NCBI GenBank assembly: GCA_903866285.1
Contig: CAIPMZ010000113.1
Location: 1 to 9,891 of the forward strand
Origin: an uncultured bacterium
GTDB lineage: Bacteria > Patescibacteriota > Minisyncoccia > Moranbacterales > GWC2-37-73
DNA: 9,891 bases
Direction of reading: 5' to 3'
The notes beneath the pieces are model-generated. The model was not told the DNA's origin and did not search any database. It saw only the letters and a list, made by a program, of their open reading frames with translations. The first letter of the stretch is position 1; the number at the start of each line of letters is the position of its first letter. Below, piece after piece: positions 1-6,857 of the stretch. The translations under genes and the position numbers were made by a program.

Positions 1-1157
1 AAAAAATAGATAATTATAACCGCGAATGGAAGCATCATTGACATTTGAGGCAAAAAAAACTTCCACCTTGGAATACCACCAATTGCACCAGCATAACCAA
101 GAATATTTTGTTGAAAAACCTGAAAAATATAGCCACCAGCCAGAAGCAGCCCGCCAAGAACAACCACCAGTTTGATACCTAATTTATTTTCCTTAAATAA
201 ATCAACAAGCGAAAATTTAAATATCTTTCTCAGGCTTGGCGTGTTTGAGAAAAAAACATAAAGCAAAGCCACCGGGAGCCAATAAAAATAGCTAATTATT
301 AGAGCGCCCAGAGAAAACATTGGAATAAAGAAGGAAATTTTTCCCTCTGAATATTCATCAAATGTATCGACGAAAAATAGTAATAGAAACAAACCGAAAA
401 GTTGAGTTGTATACGAGTTAAAAATAAAATCAAAAAAAGTACCAGTTGCAACAAAAAAGAAAGCTGAAAAAATCAATAACTTGTTTTTAATTTTCTTACG
501 TACGATAAAAATGTATACCAAATAAAGAGATATCAACCCAAAAAAGACAATATTTAAAATTTGAAGAATTGAAACGAGATTTTTTGGCTCGATTACCTTA
601 CTAAAGATATAAAACGCAACCGATGTCCCTGGAAAATAAGTCAGGTTATGATATTTAAAATCTGGATTATTCCCAGAATCAACAAAAAGCTCATTTGGTA
701 AAAATAACGGCATCATGCCGCTATTTACTGTTTGAGTCATCAGCTTATAGTGAATGGCGCCATCACCAACTGAATAGTTTGGCATATCAAGCTTTTTCCC
801 AAAATATACATAGCAAGCACCAAAAATAACAATCAAAAAGAATACTGGAATTCCCCATTCTTGCAAGGAAGCTACTATTTTTTTAGGGATTAAAGCATCA
901 GCGATGTTCTTATGTTTAACTTTCCCATTATTAAAGAAAAAAATAAAAAAAGATAAAATAGAAAATAAGCTTACAGCCAACCACAAAGATAATGGGACCC
1001 TTAATAGCCAATTGAGGTTGAAAGTAAACACGACTAAAATAGAGAAGCAAAGCCCTACAGCCCTAAAAAGAAAAATTGGACCCCTGTTCTTTAAGACCAA
1101 TAAGGAAAACACCATAACACTCATAAAAAACAACGCCACCTGAAAATAATGCAACAT
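1..1157 (-). CDS. Polytopic membrane protein, GT-C-like (C-terminus cut by window edge)
   Basis: An open frame runs from ATG at 1157 to the left edge without a stop, giving 385 codons; the C-terminus is missing. The product is very hydrophobic, with successive membrane segments from residue 5 onward. After the segment at about residues 103-120 comes a polar stretch with GDGAIHYKL (131-139), then YHNLTYFPG (169-177). An acidic residue with a nearby His in the first large outer loop after an early membrane helix, followed by a Tyr/Pro-rich patch, is the layout of GT-C-fold glycosyltransferases and related membrane proteins. It resembles the WDEQIHYKN motif of the upstream neighbour. The start is 9 bp after the stop of the DUF2142 gene, so the two are probably co-transcribed. 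No Shine-Dalgarno precedes it (GCTATAAAT before ATG). I infer a role in transferring sugars from lipid carriers to an envelope polymer or protein; the exact family is not recognised. Confidence 0.75.
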   Translation of the reverse strand, partial: MLHYFQVALFFMSVMVFSLLVLKNRGPIFLFRAVGLCFSILVVFTFNLNWLLRVPLSLWLAVSLFSILSFFIFFFNNGKVKHKNIADALIPKKIVASLQEWGIPVFFLIVIFGACYVYFGKKLDMPNYSVGDGAIHYKLMTQTVNSGMMPLFLPNELFVDSGNNPDFKYHNLTYFPGTSVAFYIFSKVIEPKNLVSILQILNIVFFGLISLYLVYIFIVRKKIKNKLLIFSAFFFVATGTFFDFIFNSYTTQLFGLFLLLFFVDTFDEYSEGKISFFIPMFSLGALIISYFYWLPVALLYVFFSNTPSLRKIFKFSLVDLFKENKLGIKLVVVLGGLLLAGGYIFQVFQQNILGYAGAIGGIPRWKFFLPQMSMMLPFAVIIIYF

Positions 1158-1166
1158 ATTTATAGC

Positions 1167-2723
1167 TTAATTATAAAATTTAATAATCAAATCCCAAATC
1201 CCAAAAAGCAATATAACTGAAACTAAACTAAAAATAAAAAGATTATAAATATTTTTATTTAGTGGATTTTTAAAACGACTACCCCCAAGCACGAAAAGCA
1301 ATGGAAACACAAGCGGGATCAAATAGCGCGGCTGAACCCCATTTATTGAAAAACTTCCAACTGGCGTAAAGGCTACGTAAAGTGCGCTACTAACTAGCGC
1401 GACATTTATTAAATAAATTACAATCATTAACAATTTCATTCTCCAACCAGAAGTTTTTTTAGCGTATTCATTTCTATCAGTAAATGTAACGATCCCAAGC
1501 AAACAAAGCAGTATCCAAAAACCTTTTGTCATTCCCAAATAGGCAAAAAAGGAAACAAACCCACCAGCATTAAGCGGGTTGATATAATTAAGAGTAAAAT
1601 CTCCTAAAATTTTTAGATAACCAAGTGGGTTTGAAAGAATAAACTGAACTTGCTGAGCAGAGTTAACTCCATTCCCTCCGCGATTATCACTATGATCCAT
1701 CCCCCCGGCCAAAAAAGGCAGACAGAAACTTCCCGCAACAAATAAGATGGCGAGCGTTGTCACTGCAAGATAGACTCGATATTTTTTCAAACTACTGAAT
1801 TTCTCACGTCCGACTAAATATAAAAGCATCATCAGTGGAAAATAAATTGCCTTCGGCGAAAGGCCAAGGACAAAAGCACCGACCATAATGAACCCGCTGC
1901 GCCTGGTAAGTTTCTTTGTTGGTTCCTGCAACTGAGTAAAAAGATACGCTAGTCCGAGCATCGTAAAGGCCGTAAGCCAAGAATCATAATTGTAATTAGC
2001 CGCTAAAAAGATCGCTGTTGGGAAAAGGGCAATAACTGACATAATCATTTTACCAGTTTTTAATTTCCTGAGCGCAAAATAAATGACTACCGCGTAAACT
2101 AATACATTAATCCAGCGCCCAAAAATAAAAATAAGATGATATGGCAAATGTAAAATCCCACCGATTATTAAAGCTATTGCCGAAGGAAGATAAGCTATTT
2201 TACTGTAAGAAAAAACCTCAAAAAAATTGCGCGATTTAACTTGGGCTTTCTTATACTGGCTATCAACCTTCTCATTAATCTTTTTTTGTTCCTGGAGAGA
2301 ATATGAAGACTTAACCGTATTTGGACGCGAAAATCCTCCCATAATAGCCAAGGATATTTTTTCGGCATTTTTATAATGAATTTGTTCATCCCAGTTCACA
2401 TATGCTTTAGGCTCAGAAAAGGACAGCAAGCTTCCACAAATTAAGACTACTGCTAAAAATCCTAGCTCAGGACGCTCGCCTATTTTCTTTCTTATCAAAA
2501 AGAAAACTGCTGTTAAAGCTTCAACCGCCAGTATTAAAAGAAAGCGATACTGATTAAAACTTTTACCAAATCCAAAAAATTCAACCAGAAAAGCTACCAG
2601 CCAAAGCGCAAAAATCAGCAAGCTTATTTTTAAGATTTCCCTTTTTCGCCAAGCGCAATATTTAAACTTACTTAGAAAAAAATCCTTCCAGTTCTTTTTA
2701 AAAAAATTCTTTAGAAAATCCAT
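1167..2723 (-). CDS. DUF2142-type polytopic membrane protein
   Basis: A 518-aa integral membrane protein with a basic cytosolic N-terminus (1-30) and roughly ten or more hydrophobic segments. DUF2142 signs visible are NWDEQIHYKNAEKIS (110-124) in the first big outer loop, MSVIALFPTAIFLAANYNYD (228-247), LGLSPKAIYFPLMMLLYL (286-303), and the C-terminal GVQPRYLIPLVFPLL (462-476). That order and spacing, and the length, match the family well. DUF2142 proteins have no established reaction; they look like GT-C glycosyltransferases and often sit in surface-polysaccharide or wall-glycopolymer loci, so a role in envelope glycan assembly is inferred. ATG at 2723 is the first in frame and has no Shine-Dalgarno. 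The gene lies 117 bp downstream of the permease stop and 9 bp upstream of the next membrane gene, which suggests a two-gene unit. Confidence 0.88.
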   Translation of the reverse strand: MDFLKNFFKKNWKDFFLSKFKYCAWRKREILKISLLIFALWLVAFLVEFFGFGKSFNQYRFLLILAVEALTAVFFLIRKKIGERPELGFLAVVLICGSLLSFSEPKAYVNWDEQIHYKNAEKISLAIMGGFSRPNTVKSSYSLQEQKKINEKVDSQYKKAQVKSRNFFEVFSYSKIAYLPSAIALIIGGILHLPYHLIFIFGRWINVLVYAVVIYFALRKLKTGKMIMSVIALFPTAIFLAANYNYDSWLTAFTMLGLAYLFTQLQEPTKKLTRRSGFIMVGAFVLGLSPKAIYFPLMMLLYLVGREKFSSLKKYRVYLAVTTLAILFVAGSFCLPFLAGGMDHSDNRGGNGVNSAQQVQFILSNPLGYLKILGDFTLNYINPLNAGGFVSFFAYLGMTKGFWILLCLLGIVTFTDRNEYAKKTSGWRMKLLMIVIYLINVALVSSALYVAFTPVGSFSINGVQPRYLIPLVFPLLFVLGGSRFKNPLNKNIYNLFIFSLVSVILLFGIWDLIIKFYN

Positions 2724-2788
2724 GACTTTAAATTTAGCTTTTTAATACCTCAAGCTTACCATATCTAAGCCATTCCAGCCACTTTTAT

Positions 2789-2829
2789 CCATTTCTTCAT
2801 TTACCTAAAAAGCTAACGCCTAAAAAGCT
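2789..2829. repeat. Dispersed repeat with 'cctaaaaagct' units
   Basis: The 117-bp gap between the permease stop and the DUF2142 start contains two direct copies of cctaaaaagct (2804-2814 and 2819-2829), 15 bp apart. Its core aagctaacgcctaaaaa (2810-2826) recurs with one mismatch at 7483-7499, just after the adaptor stop. The longer left part (catttcttcatttacctaaa, continuing to about 2818) resembles 7361-7389. On the minus strand a weak AGCTT hairpin plus T-run (2826-2837) could help end the exporter transcript. No coding potential is seen. Confidence 0.5.
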
Positions 2830-2840
2830 TTTAAGCTGTC

Positions 2841-4097
2841 TTATTCTTTTCTCAGCGCTTCCATGGGCGAGAGCTTAGAGGCTTTGTAGGCGGGATAGTA
2901 GCCAAAGATAATGCCGGTAGCCATCGAAAAGCTGGTGGCAAGGAAAATTGCGCTTAGCGTCACAGGGAAATTTAAATTAAAACCCAGACTCTTAATTAAA
3001 TAAGAAAGTCCGAAAGAAATTAAGTAGCCCAGTAAAATCCCGATCAAACCGCCAATTAGCGTTATAAAAATCGCTTCAAATAAAAATTGATTGCGAATAT
3101 CAGCCGAGGTGGCGCCGACCGCTTTGCGCAAACCAATTTCAAAAGTTCGTTCGACGACCGCCACGTACATGACGTTCATAATCCCTACTCCACCGACGAC
3201 CAAGGAAATCGAAGTAAGCGCCAAAAGCAAAATATTAATCGTTCCAAAAACGTCGCCGATTATTTTCTGGGCTTCTTGGATGGTTGAAACGGAAAAATCC
3301 TCTTGTTCCTCCCTGGGCGTTTTATGCTGACGCTTAAGCGCGTCGGAAACGTCAGCGGCCGTCACGTCAATTAAATTCGCATCTTTAACTTTTAGCGTAA
3401 TCATGCGGACATAATCGATCCCCAAGATTTTCTTTTGGAGCGTTTGCACCGGCATAAAAATAAATTCATCATAATTTAAAAAAGTTACCGCCCCTCTTTT
3501 TTCAGCCACCCCCACCACGCGGAAATTTAAACTTTTAATTTTAATTTCCTTGCCGATGGCTTCTTGATCTCCAAAAAGGGCGTCTTTAACGTCGCTCCCG
3601 ATCACAACTACTTGCGCTAGGCCATTATCATCGCCTTGCGAATAAAAAGCGCCCTGTGCGACCTTAGTAGATTTATCCACGAAAGGATAATCAGCGCCAA
3701 CCCCAAAAATCATCGCCCGCTTATTCGCAGCTTGATAAGTAGCAATTTCTTGGCCAATCGAAGCGGGGGCGACTTTATCAACATTCGGAATTTTTTTCAG
3801 CATTTCCCCATCGGAAACTTTCAGGGTTGTAATTTGAATCCCTTGCGCCTGTCCCGTTGCGTTAGCTGAAGAAGTTTTACCCGTAGCTGGCACTTTCGTT
3901 TCAACCTGAATAACATCCGTCCCGAAACTATTAACTTGGCCTAAAATATATTCTTTGACGCCTTGGCCACTCGAAGTGACGACAATTACGGATAAAATCC
4001 CGATAATAATTCCCACCAATGTCAAAACCGTTCGACCAATGTTAATGGTCAAACTGCGCAAGGCAAGTTTTATTGATAAGAGAAGGCGTTTAAACAT
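2841..4097 (-). CDS. MacB/FtsX-type ABC exporter permease (second permease)
   Basis: 418 aa, the normal length for a MacB/YknZ-type permease without a fused ATPase. Topology: first membrane helix at about residues 21-43, then a large extracytoplasmic MacB core domain (about 44-285), then three helices at about 286-314, 336-368 and 380-402. The conserved cytosolic loop reads EIGLRKAVGATSADI (320-334), and the C-terminal motif is YYPAYKASKLSPMEALRKE. These proteins do not pump by rotating substrate sites; they couple ATP hydrolysis in the cytosol to movement of the outer domain, driving peptides, lipoproteins or drugs through an adaptor. It lacks its own ATPase and presumably uses the product of 6080-6805. 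It is clearly diverged from the permease at 4691-5932, so the pair may form a heterodimer. The start at 4097 abuts the end of the four-helix-bundle cassette, leaving its 5' region made almost wholly of repeat sequence. No Shine-Dalgarno. Confidence 0.93.
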   Translation of the reverse strand: MFKRLLLSIKLALRSLTINIGRTVLTLVGIIIGILSVIVVTSSGQGVKEYILGQVNSFGTDVIQVETKVPATGKTSSANATGQAQGIQITTLKVSDGEMLKKIPNVDKVAPASIGQEIATYQAANKRAMIFGVGADYPFVDKSTKVAQGAFYSQGDDNGLAQVVVIGSDVKDALFGDQEAIGKEIKIKSLNFRVVGVAEKRGAVTFLNYDEFIFMPVQTLQKKILGIDYVRMITLKVKDANLIDVTAADVSDALKRQHKTPREEQEDFSVSTIQEAQKIIGDVFGTINILLLALTSISLVVGGVGIMNVMYVAVVERTFEIGLRKAVGATSADIRNQFLFEAIFITLIGGLIGILLGYLISFGLSYLIKSLGFNLNFPVTLSAIFLATSFSMATGIIFGYYPAYKASKLSPMEALRKE

Positions 4098-4108
4098 AAT
4101 AAATGAAA

Positions 4109-4137
4109 AATGTAAATCTCAAAATGGAAAATGACAA
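4109..4137 (-). promoter_or_regulatory. Promoter-like sequence in the repeat end, facing the second permease
   Basis: On the minus strand TTGTCA (4137-4132), a 17-bp spacer and TACATT (4114-4109) resemble a sigma-70 promoter, with 5 of 6 and 4 of 6 matches. Transcription would begin near 4102, only about 5 nt before the permease ATG, so the message would be nearly leaderless. An equivalent with the same hexamers and spacing stands at 5970-5998 before the other permease. AT-rich DNA produces such matches by chance. Confidence 0.3.
4119..4136 (+). repeat. Left arm of perfect 18-bp inverted repeat
   Basis: Reads tcaaaatggaaaatgaca and is the exact reverse complement of 4540-4557. It lies between the four-helix-bundle stop and the second permease start. 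Part of it forms the spacer and -35 of the outward promoter-like sequence. Confidence 0.8.
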
Positions 4138-4180
4138 TTTAAAATAAAAAATTTTGGTCTCTTCACTAGATGATAAGAAA

Positions 4181-4552
4181 TTATTTCTTACCTTTTAGCG
4201 TAAGGATACTACTGGCTATAATATTAGAAATTTCGATTAACTCTGCTAGCAACCACGCTATTTCTTGCTTTTCTCCTTTATGCGTGTCTCTCAGTAAAGT
4301 CAACCAAACTTTTGATTCATTTGATGATTTCAAGGAATGGGTAAAAAAGTTTATAAAATCTTTTTTCGAACTTGCCGAATTAGCTTCTACATAATTTGCT
4401 AAGATACTTGTCCCACTTCTTAATAATTGCTTACCCATGATATCATTTACGGAACTTTTTGGGAGAGTATCAATAAATCTTATCAGACGTAACACAAAAT
4501 TATATAATCTTTTTTTGAATTCATTTTTAAATTTTGCTTTGTCATTTTCCAT
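4181..4552 (-). CDS. Four-helix bundle protein (S23 / bIVP / Avd-like)
   Basis: 123 aa, typical length for the PF05635/TIGR02436 four-helix bundle family. Recognisable core: FVLRLIRFIDTLPKS (19-33), then QLLRSGTSILANYVEANSAS (42-61), SKKDFINFFTHSLKSSNES (62-80) and VWLTLLRD (82-89), ending in a fourth helix rich in Leu, Ile and Ala. The family was named from ORFs in intervening sequences of 23S rRNA genes; the related Avd protein binds RNA/cDNA and reverse transcriptase in diversity-generating retroelements. No such partner is in the window, so the function is unknown; nucleic-acid binding and oligomerisation (pentamers in known members) are inferred. The start codon and first residues (MENDK) are encoded by the right inverted-repeat arm itself. 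There is no Shine-Dalgarno. It sits 26 bp downstream of the orphan permease tail and interrupts the exporter operon. Confidence 0.9.
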   Translation of the reverse strand: MENDKAKFKNEFKKRLYNFVLRLIRFIDTLPKSSVNDIMGKQLLRSGTSILANYVEANSASSKKDFINFFTHSLKSSNESKVWLTLLRDTHKGEKQEIAWLLAELIEISNIIASSILTLKGKK

Positions 4553-4557
4553 TTTGA
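4540..4557 (-). repeat. Right arm of perfect 18-bp inverted repeat, containing the S23 start codon
   Basis: Exact reverse complement of 4119-4136. On the minus strand it reads tcaaaATGGAAAATGACA, where the ATG (4552-4550) starts the four-helix-bundle gene. The same 18 bases occur again at 6047-6064 without any gene. Confidence 0.8.
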
Positions 4558-4578
4558 TTTTTTAATTTTAATTTAAAA

Positions 4579-4632
4579 TCATTCATATCGCAACGCTTCC
4601 ATCGGAGAAATCCGCGAAGCCTTGCGGGCGGG
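4579..4632 (-). pseudogene. Orphan C-terminal tail of a third MacB-type permease
   Basis: On the minus strand these 54 bases encode PARKASRISPMEALRYE followed by TGA, identical in protein to the last 17 residues of the complete permease ending at 4691. The DNA matches 4691-4744 at 50 of 54 positions. All four differences are synonymous (TCT/TCA, CCG/CCA, GCG/GCA, TTG/CTG). Homology stops abruptly at 4632, where the upstream sequence becomes a GC-rich hairpin rather than a permease. The best reading is the relic of a duplicated permease whose body was deleted, with the two copies diverging under protein-level selection first. A recent tandem copy of only the tail is less likely, because changes would then not be confined to silent sites, though four changes are few. 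Confidence 0.75.
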
Positions 4633-4658
4633 CCTGCCAGCATCGCTAGGCGTTTTTT
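4632..4658 (+). repeat. GC-rich hairpin with T-run beside the permease relic
   Basis: GCCT (4632-4635) pairs with AGGC (4648-4651) and AGC (4639-4641) with GCT (4645-4647) around an ATC loop, leaving a GCC bulge. Six Ts follow (4653-4658), so it looks like a plus-strand intrinsic terminator. No plus-strand gene ends here, and it sits at the breakpoint of the permease relic. It may be a dispersed hairpin repeat rather than a working terminator. Confidence 0.35.
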
Positions 4659-4690
4659 AATTTAAAATATATTTAGACATACATAGTAAA

Positions 4691-5932
4691 TCATTCATAT
4701 CGCAGTGCTTCCATTGGTGAAATCCGCGAAGCCTTGCGGGCGGGATACAGTCCGAAAATAACGCCGATCAAAATCGCTACGGAGGTTGCTACCCCGATGG
4801 AGGTAAGCGAAATAATAAATTCCCATTTATAACCTAAGGCGTTAATAACCACGGAAGCTAAAAATGAAAGCGCAATCCCAAAAACAATACCCGCCAGACC
4901 GCCAATTAGCGTCAGAAAAACCGCTTCAATTAAAAATTGGGCAATGATGTGCCGCGCTCTAGCGCCAACGGCTTTGCGAAGTCCAATTTCCCGAATTCGT
5001 TGATTAACTGAAATGAGCATAATATTCATAATGCCAATCCCCCCAACCAAAAGTGAAATTCCAGCAATCCCGGTAAGAAAATATTTTAAAACATTAGTAA
5101 TATTCGTAATCGTCGAAATTGCCTGGGCAGTATTACGCACCGAAAAATCCTCATCCGTTACATTTTTTATTTTATGCTGAGTCCTCAGGACATATTTAAC
5201 ATCAGCAGTGGCCCTTTCCATATTAGCGGGCGAGTCAATTTTAATGCGCATACTGTTAATATGACTAATTCCCAGTAAGATTTTCTGCGCAGTTTCCAAG
5301 GGAATATAAGCCAGGTCATCGGTATTTGTAAAACCGCTCGAGCCTCTTTCTTCAAAAATGCCAATCACGGTAAAGTTCGTATCCTTAATCGAAAAAACTT
5401 TTCCCATAGGATCTTCATTGCCAAAAAGCTGAACCGCACGACCAGGTCCCAGTACCGCCACCCGAGCTAGTCCGGATTCTTCTTCATTTGTAAAAAATCT
5501 TCCCGACTTTAGAATAACACTTTCCACATTTGGAAAGCTAGCCGAAACGCCTTGAAAACTACTTTCAGCTGAATTACTTCGATATTTCATCAAACCAACC
5601 CCGCTCACATAGGCCGAGCCGCTCACGGCATTTGGCACATTTCTTTTCTGAAGGATAGCTTCAAGATCAGTTTCTTTTAAGGTTGTCACCACAATCCCCA
5701 GCGCCGAAGCTGGCGGACCTTTTTCATCCGAGCCTCCCGGCAGGACACTGACCAGATTAGAACCAATTCCCGAAACTTGACTCAAAATGAGTTGCTGGGC
5801 GCTGGCGCCAATAGCCATCACGATAATCACCGAGGCTATCCCAATGATAATTCCCAAAATCGTTAAAAAAGAACGGAATTTAGCCGCCAGCAGGTTGTTA
5901 TAGGAAATTTTGATGGGGGAACTTAATTTCAT
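4691..5932 (-). CDS. MacB/FtsX-type ABC exporter permease (first permease)
   Basis: 413 aa with the canonical MacB/YknZ plan: helix 1 at about residues 21-43, an extracytoplasmic MacB core domain (about 44-280), and three C-terminal helices at about 285-308, 332-364 and 372-396. The cytosolic coupling motif is REIGLRKAVGARARHI (314-329), and the tail reads LYPARKASRISPMEALRYE. It is the mechanotransmitting membrane subunit that should dimerise and bind the separate ATPase (6080-6805) and the adaptor (7501-8805). The ATG at 5932 is the first in frame and gives the usual short amphipathic N-terminus; no Shine-Dalgarno precedes it. It is separated from the ATPase by 147 bp largely made of an A/T-rich inverted repeat, unusual for genes that normally overlap or nearly touch. 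Its last 17 codons are duplicated downstream as a relic. It ends in TGA. Confidence 0.94.
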   Translation of the reverse strand: MKLSSPIKISYNNLLAAKFRSFLTILGIIIGIASVIIVMAIGASAQQLILSQVSGIGSNLVSVLPGGSDEKGPPASALGIVVTTLKETDLEAILQKRNVPNAVSGSAYVSGVGLMKYRSNSAESSFQGVSASFPNVESVILKSGRFFTNEEESGLARVAVLGPGRAVQLFGNEDPMGKVFSIKDTNFTVIGIFEERGSSGFTNTDDLAYIPLETAQKILLGISHINSMRIKIDSPANMERATADVKYVLRTQHKIKNVTDEDFSVRNTAQAISTITNITNVLKYFLTGIAGISLLVGGIGIMNIMLISVNQRIREIGLRKAVGARARHIIAQFLIEAVFLTLIGGLAGIVFGIALSFLASVVINALGYKWEFIISLTSIGVATSVAILIGVIFGLYPARKASRISPMEALRYE

Positions 5933-5956
5933 CTAATTTATAACTTATTAATCAAA

Positions 5957-6069
5957 GAATGAAATGTAAAATGTAAATCTCAAAAATCAAAATGACAAAT
6001 TAAAATTAAAAATTATCAAATGCATGAAAAATTTTACATTTTACAATGTCATTTTCCATTTTGATTTTT
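5957..6069. repeat. Gene-less copy of the A/T-rich inverted repeat
   Basis: aaaaatcaaaatgaca (5982-5997) is the inverted match of 6047-6069, except for a 7-base insertion (ccatttt) in the right arm. The right arm includes the exact 18-mer found as both arms around the four-helix-bundle gene. The left flank shares atgtaaatctcaaaa (5971-5985) with 4110-4124. About 50 bp of A/T-rich sequence separate the arms, with no coding capacity. It fills the gap between the ATPase and the first permease. Confidence 0.7.
5970..5998 (-). promoter_or_regulatory. Promoter-like sequence in the repeat, facing the first permease
   Basis: On the minus strand TTGTCA (5998-5993), a 17-bp spacer and TACATT (5975-5970) repeat the arrangement at 4109-4137 although the spacer sequence differs. 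Initiation near 5963 would give a leader of about 31 nt before the ATG at 5932. Support is only the motif and its recurrence; the A/T richness makes false matches easy. Confidence 0.3.
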
Positions 6070-6079
6070 GCTTTTTAAT

Positions 6080-6805
6080 TTATTTTAGGAGTTCTCCTTC
6101 TCCATCAGCAATTAAGCGGTCTTTGACGAGTTCGTCGGAAACAATGCGGCCATCGAGCATATTTAGGATGCGTTTGGCGTGACGAGCGGTATAAGTTTCA
6201 TGCGTGACTAAAATTACCGTGTGCCCAACGTCATTGAGTTGTTGGAGAATTCGCATTACCGCCAAGCCTGATTTCGAATCTAAGTTCCCCGTTGGCTCAT
6301 CAGCAAAAATAACTTCTGGATTATTAACTAAAGCGCGCGCAATCGCTACCCGTTGTTTTTCTCCACCAGAAAGTTGGTTAGAAAGATAGTTTGTGCGATG
6401 ACTCATATCAACGGCCGCTAAAGCTTTGGTTATTTTTTTCTCGTTATTCATCTCCAAATGATCTTCGTCGTAAAGCAGCGGCAGCTCCGTATTTTCATAC
6501 ACCGAAGTTCTTGGCAGTAAGTTAAAGGACTGAAAAACAAAACCAATTTTCTTATTGCGAATTTTTGCCATTTCATCATCAGAATATTGGGTAATATTTT
6601 TTCCTTCCAATAAATAGGTTCCCTCCGTCGGCCGATCCAGCATCCCTAAAATTTGCATTAGGGTTGATTTGCCAGAGCCTGATGGACCCATAATGGAAAT
6701 AAACTCGCCTTTTTTAATTTCGAAAGTAACCTCATGCAAAACCGGCGTTTTCACGCCTTCGGTTTCATAGGTCTTACTTAAATTTTGAACAACAATCAAT
6801 GACAT
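6080..6805 (-). CDS. MacB/YknY/LolD-type ABC transporter ATPase
   Basis: 241 aa from ATG 6805; an in-frame GTG at 6835 would add ten residues, but [18 protein letters not shown] is the normal beginning of this family. All nucleotide-binding motifs are present: Walker [10 protein letters not shown] (40-48), Q-loop Gln92 in [10 protein letters not shown], signature [15 protein letters not shown] (145-159), Walker B VIFADE (165-170) with catalytic Glu170, D-loop NLD, and the switch His202 in LVTHE. The sequence groups with the MacB/LolD/FtsE-like ATPases that drive FtsX-fold permeases. It is cytosolic and would work as a dimer with one or both permeases downstream. It is the only ATPase here for two permeases. 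The C-terminus has an extra charged tail of about 20 residues. No Shine-Dalgarno is seen, and the gene is cut off from the adaptor gene by a plus-strand gene. Confidence 0.95.
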   Translation of the reverse strand: MSLIVVQNLSKTYETEGVKTPVLHEVTFEIKKGEFISIMGPSGSGKSTLMQILGMLDRPTEGTYLLEGKNITQYSDDEMAKIRNKKIGFVFQSFNLLPRTSVYENTELPLLYDEDHLEMNNEKKITKALAAVDMSHRTNYLSNQLSGGEKQRVAIARALVNNPEVIFADEPTGNLDSKSGLAVMRILQQLNDVGHTVILVTHETYTARHAKRILNMLDGRIVSDELVKDRLIADGEGELLK

Positions 6806-6857
6806 AAAATATTTTCTACAAATTACAGTCCCCACAAATTTACAAATTATCTTTACT

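Larger units (their letters stand above)
4101..4578 (-). mobile_element. Candidate S23-gene cassette bounded by A/T-rich inverted repeats
   Basis: The four-helix-bundle gene is enclosed by A/T-rich arms that are inverted copies of each other. The perfect core is tcaaaatggaaaatgaca at 4119-4136, inverted at 4540-4557. Outside the core, the left arm continues with atgtaaatctc and the right arm with A/T runs. The block lies between the orphan permease tail (ending at 4579) and the second permease start (4097), separating genes expected to be adjacent. A gene-less relative of the repeat lies at 5957-6069. No transposase, reverse transcriptase or obvious target-site duplication is present, so mobility is inferred from arrangement only; the exact ends are uncertain. 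Confidence 0.4.

Noticed and set aside
904..1143. 79-aa plus-strand open frame
   Set aside because: It is antisense to the membrane protein at 1-1157, Lys/Asn-rich in the way random AT-rich frames are, and has no promoter or ribosome site.
3087..3869. Several plus-strand open frames of 66-79 codons
   Set aside because: They are shadows antisense to the second permease, whose family motifs cover the same DNA.
4170..4394. 74-aa plus-strand open frame
   Set aside because: It overlaps the four-helix-bundle gene on the other strand; only the latter has family motifs.
4101..4578. Diversity-generating retroelement (Avd-like gene)
   Set aside because: There is no reverse transcriptase, no template/variable repeat pair and no variable target gene; only the Avd-like fold family is shared.
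6806..6835. GTG at 6835 as the start of the ATPase
   Set aside because: The extra ten residues are not part of the family, and ATG 6805 gives the canonical N-terminus.
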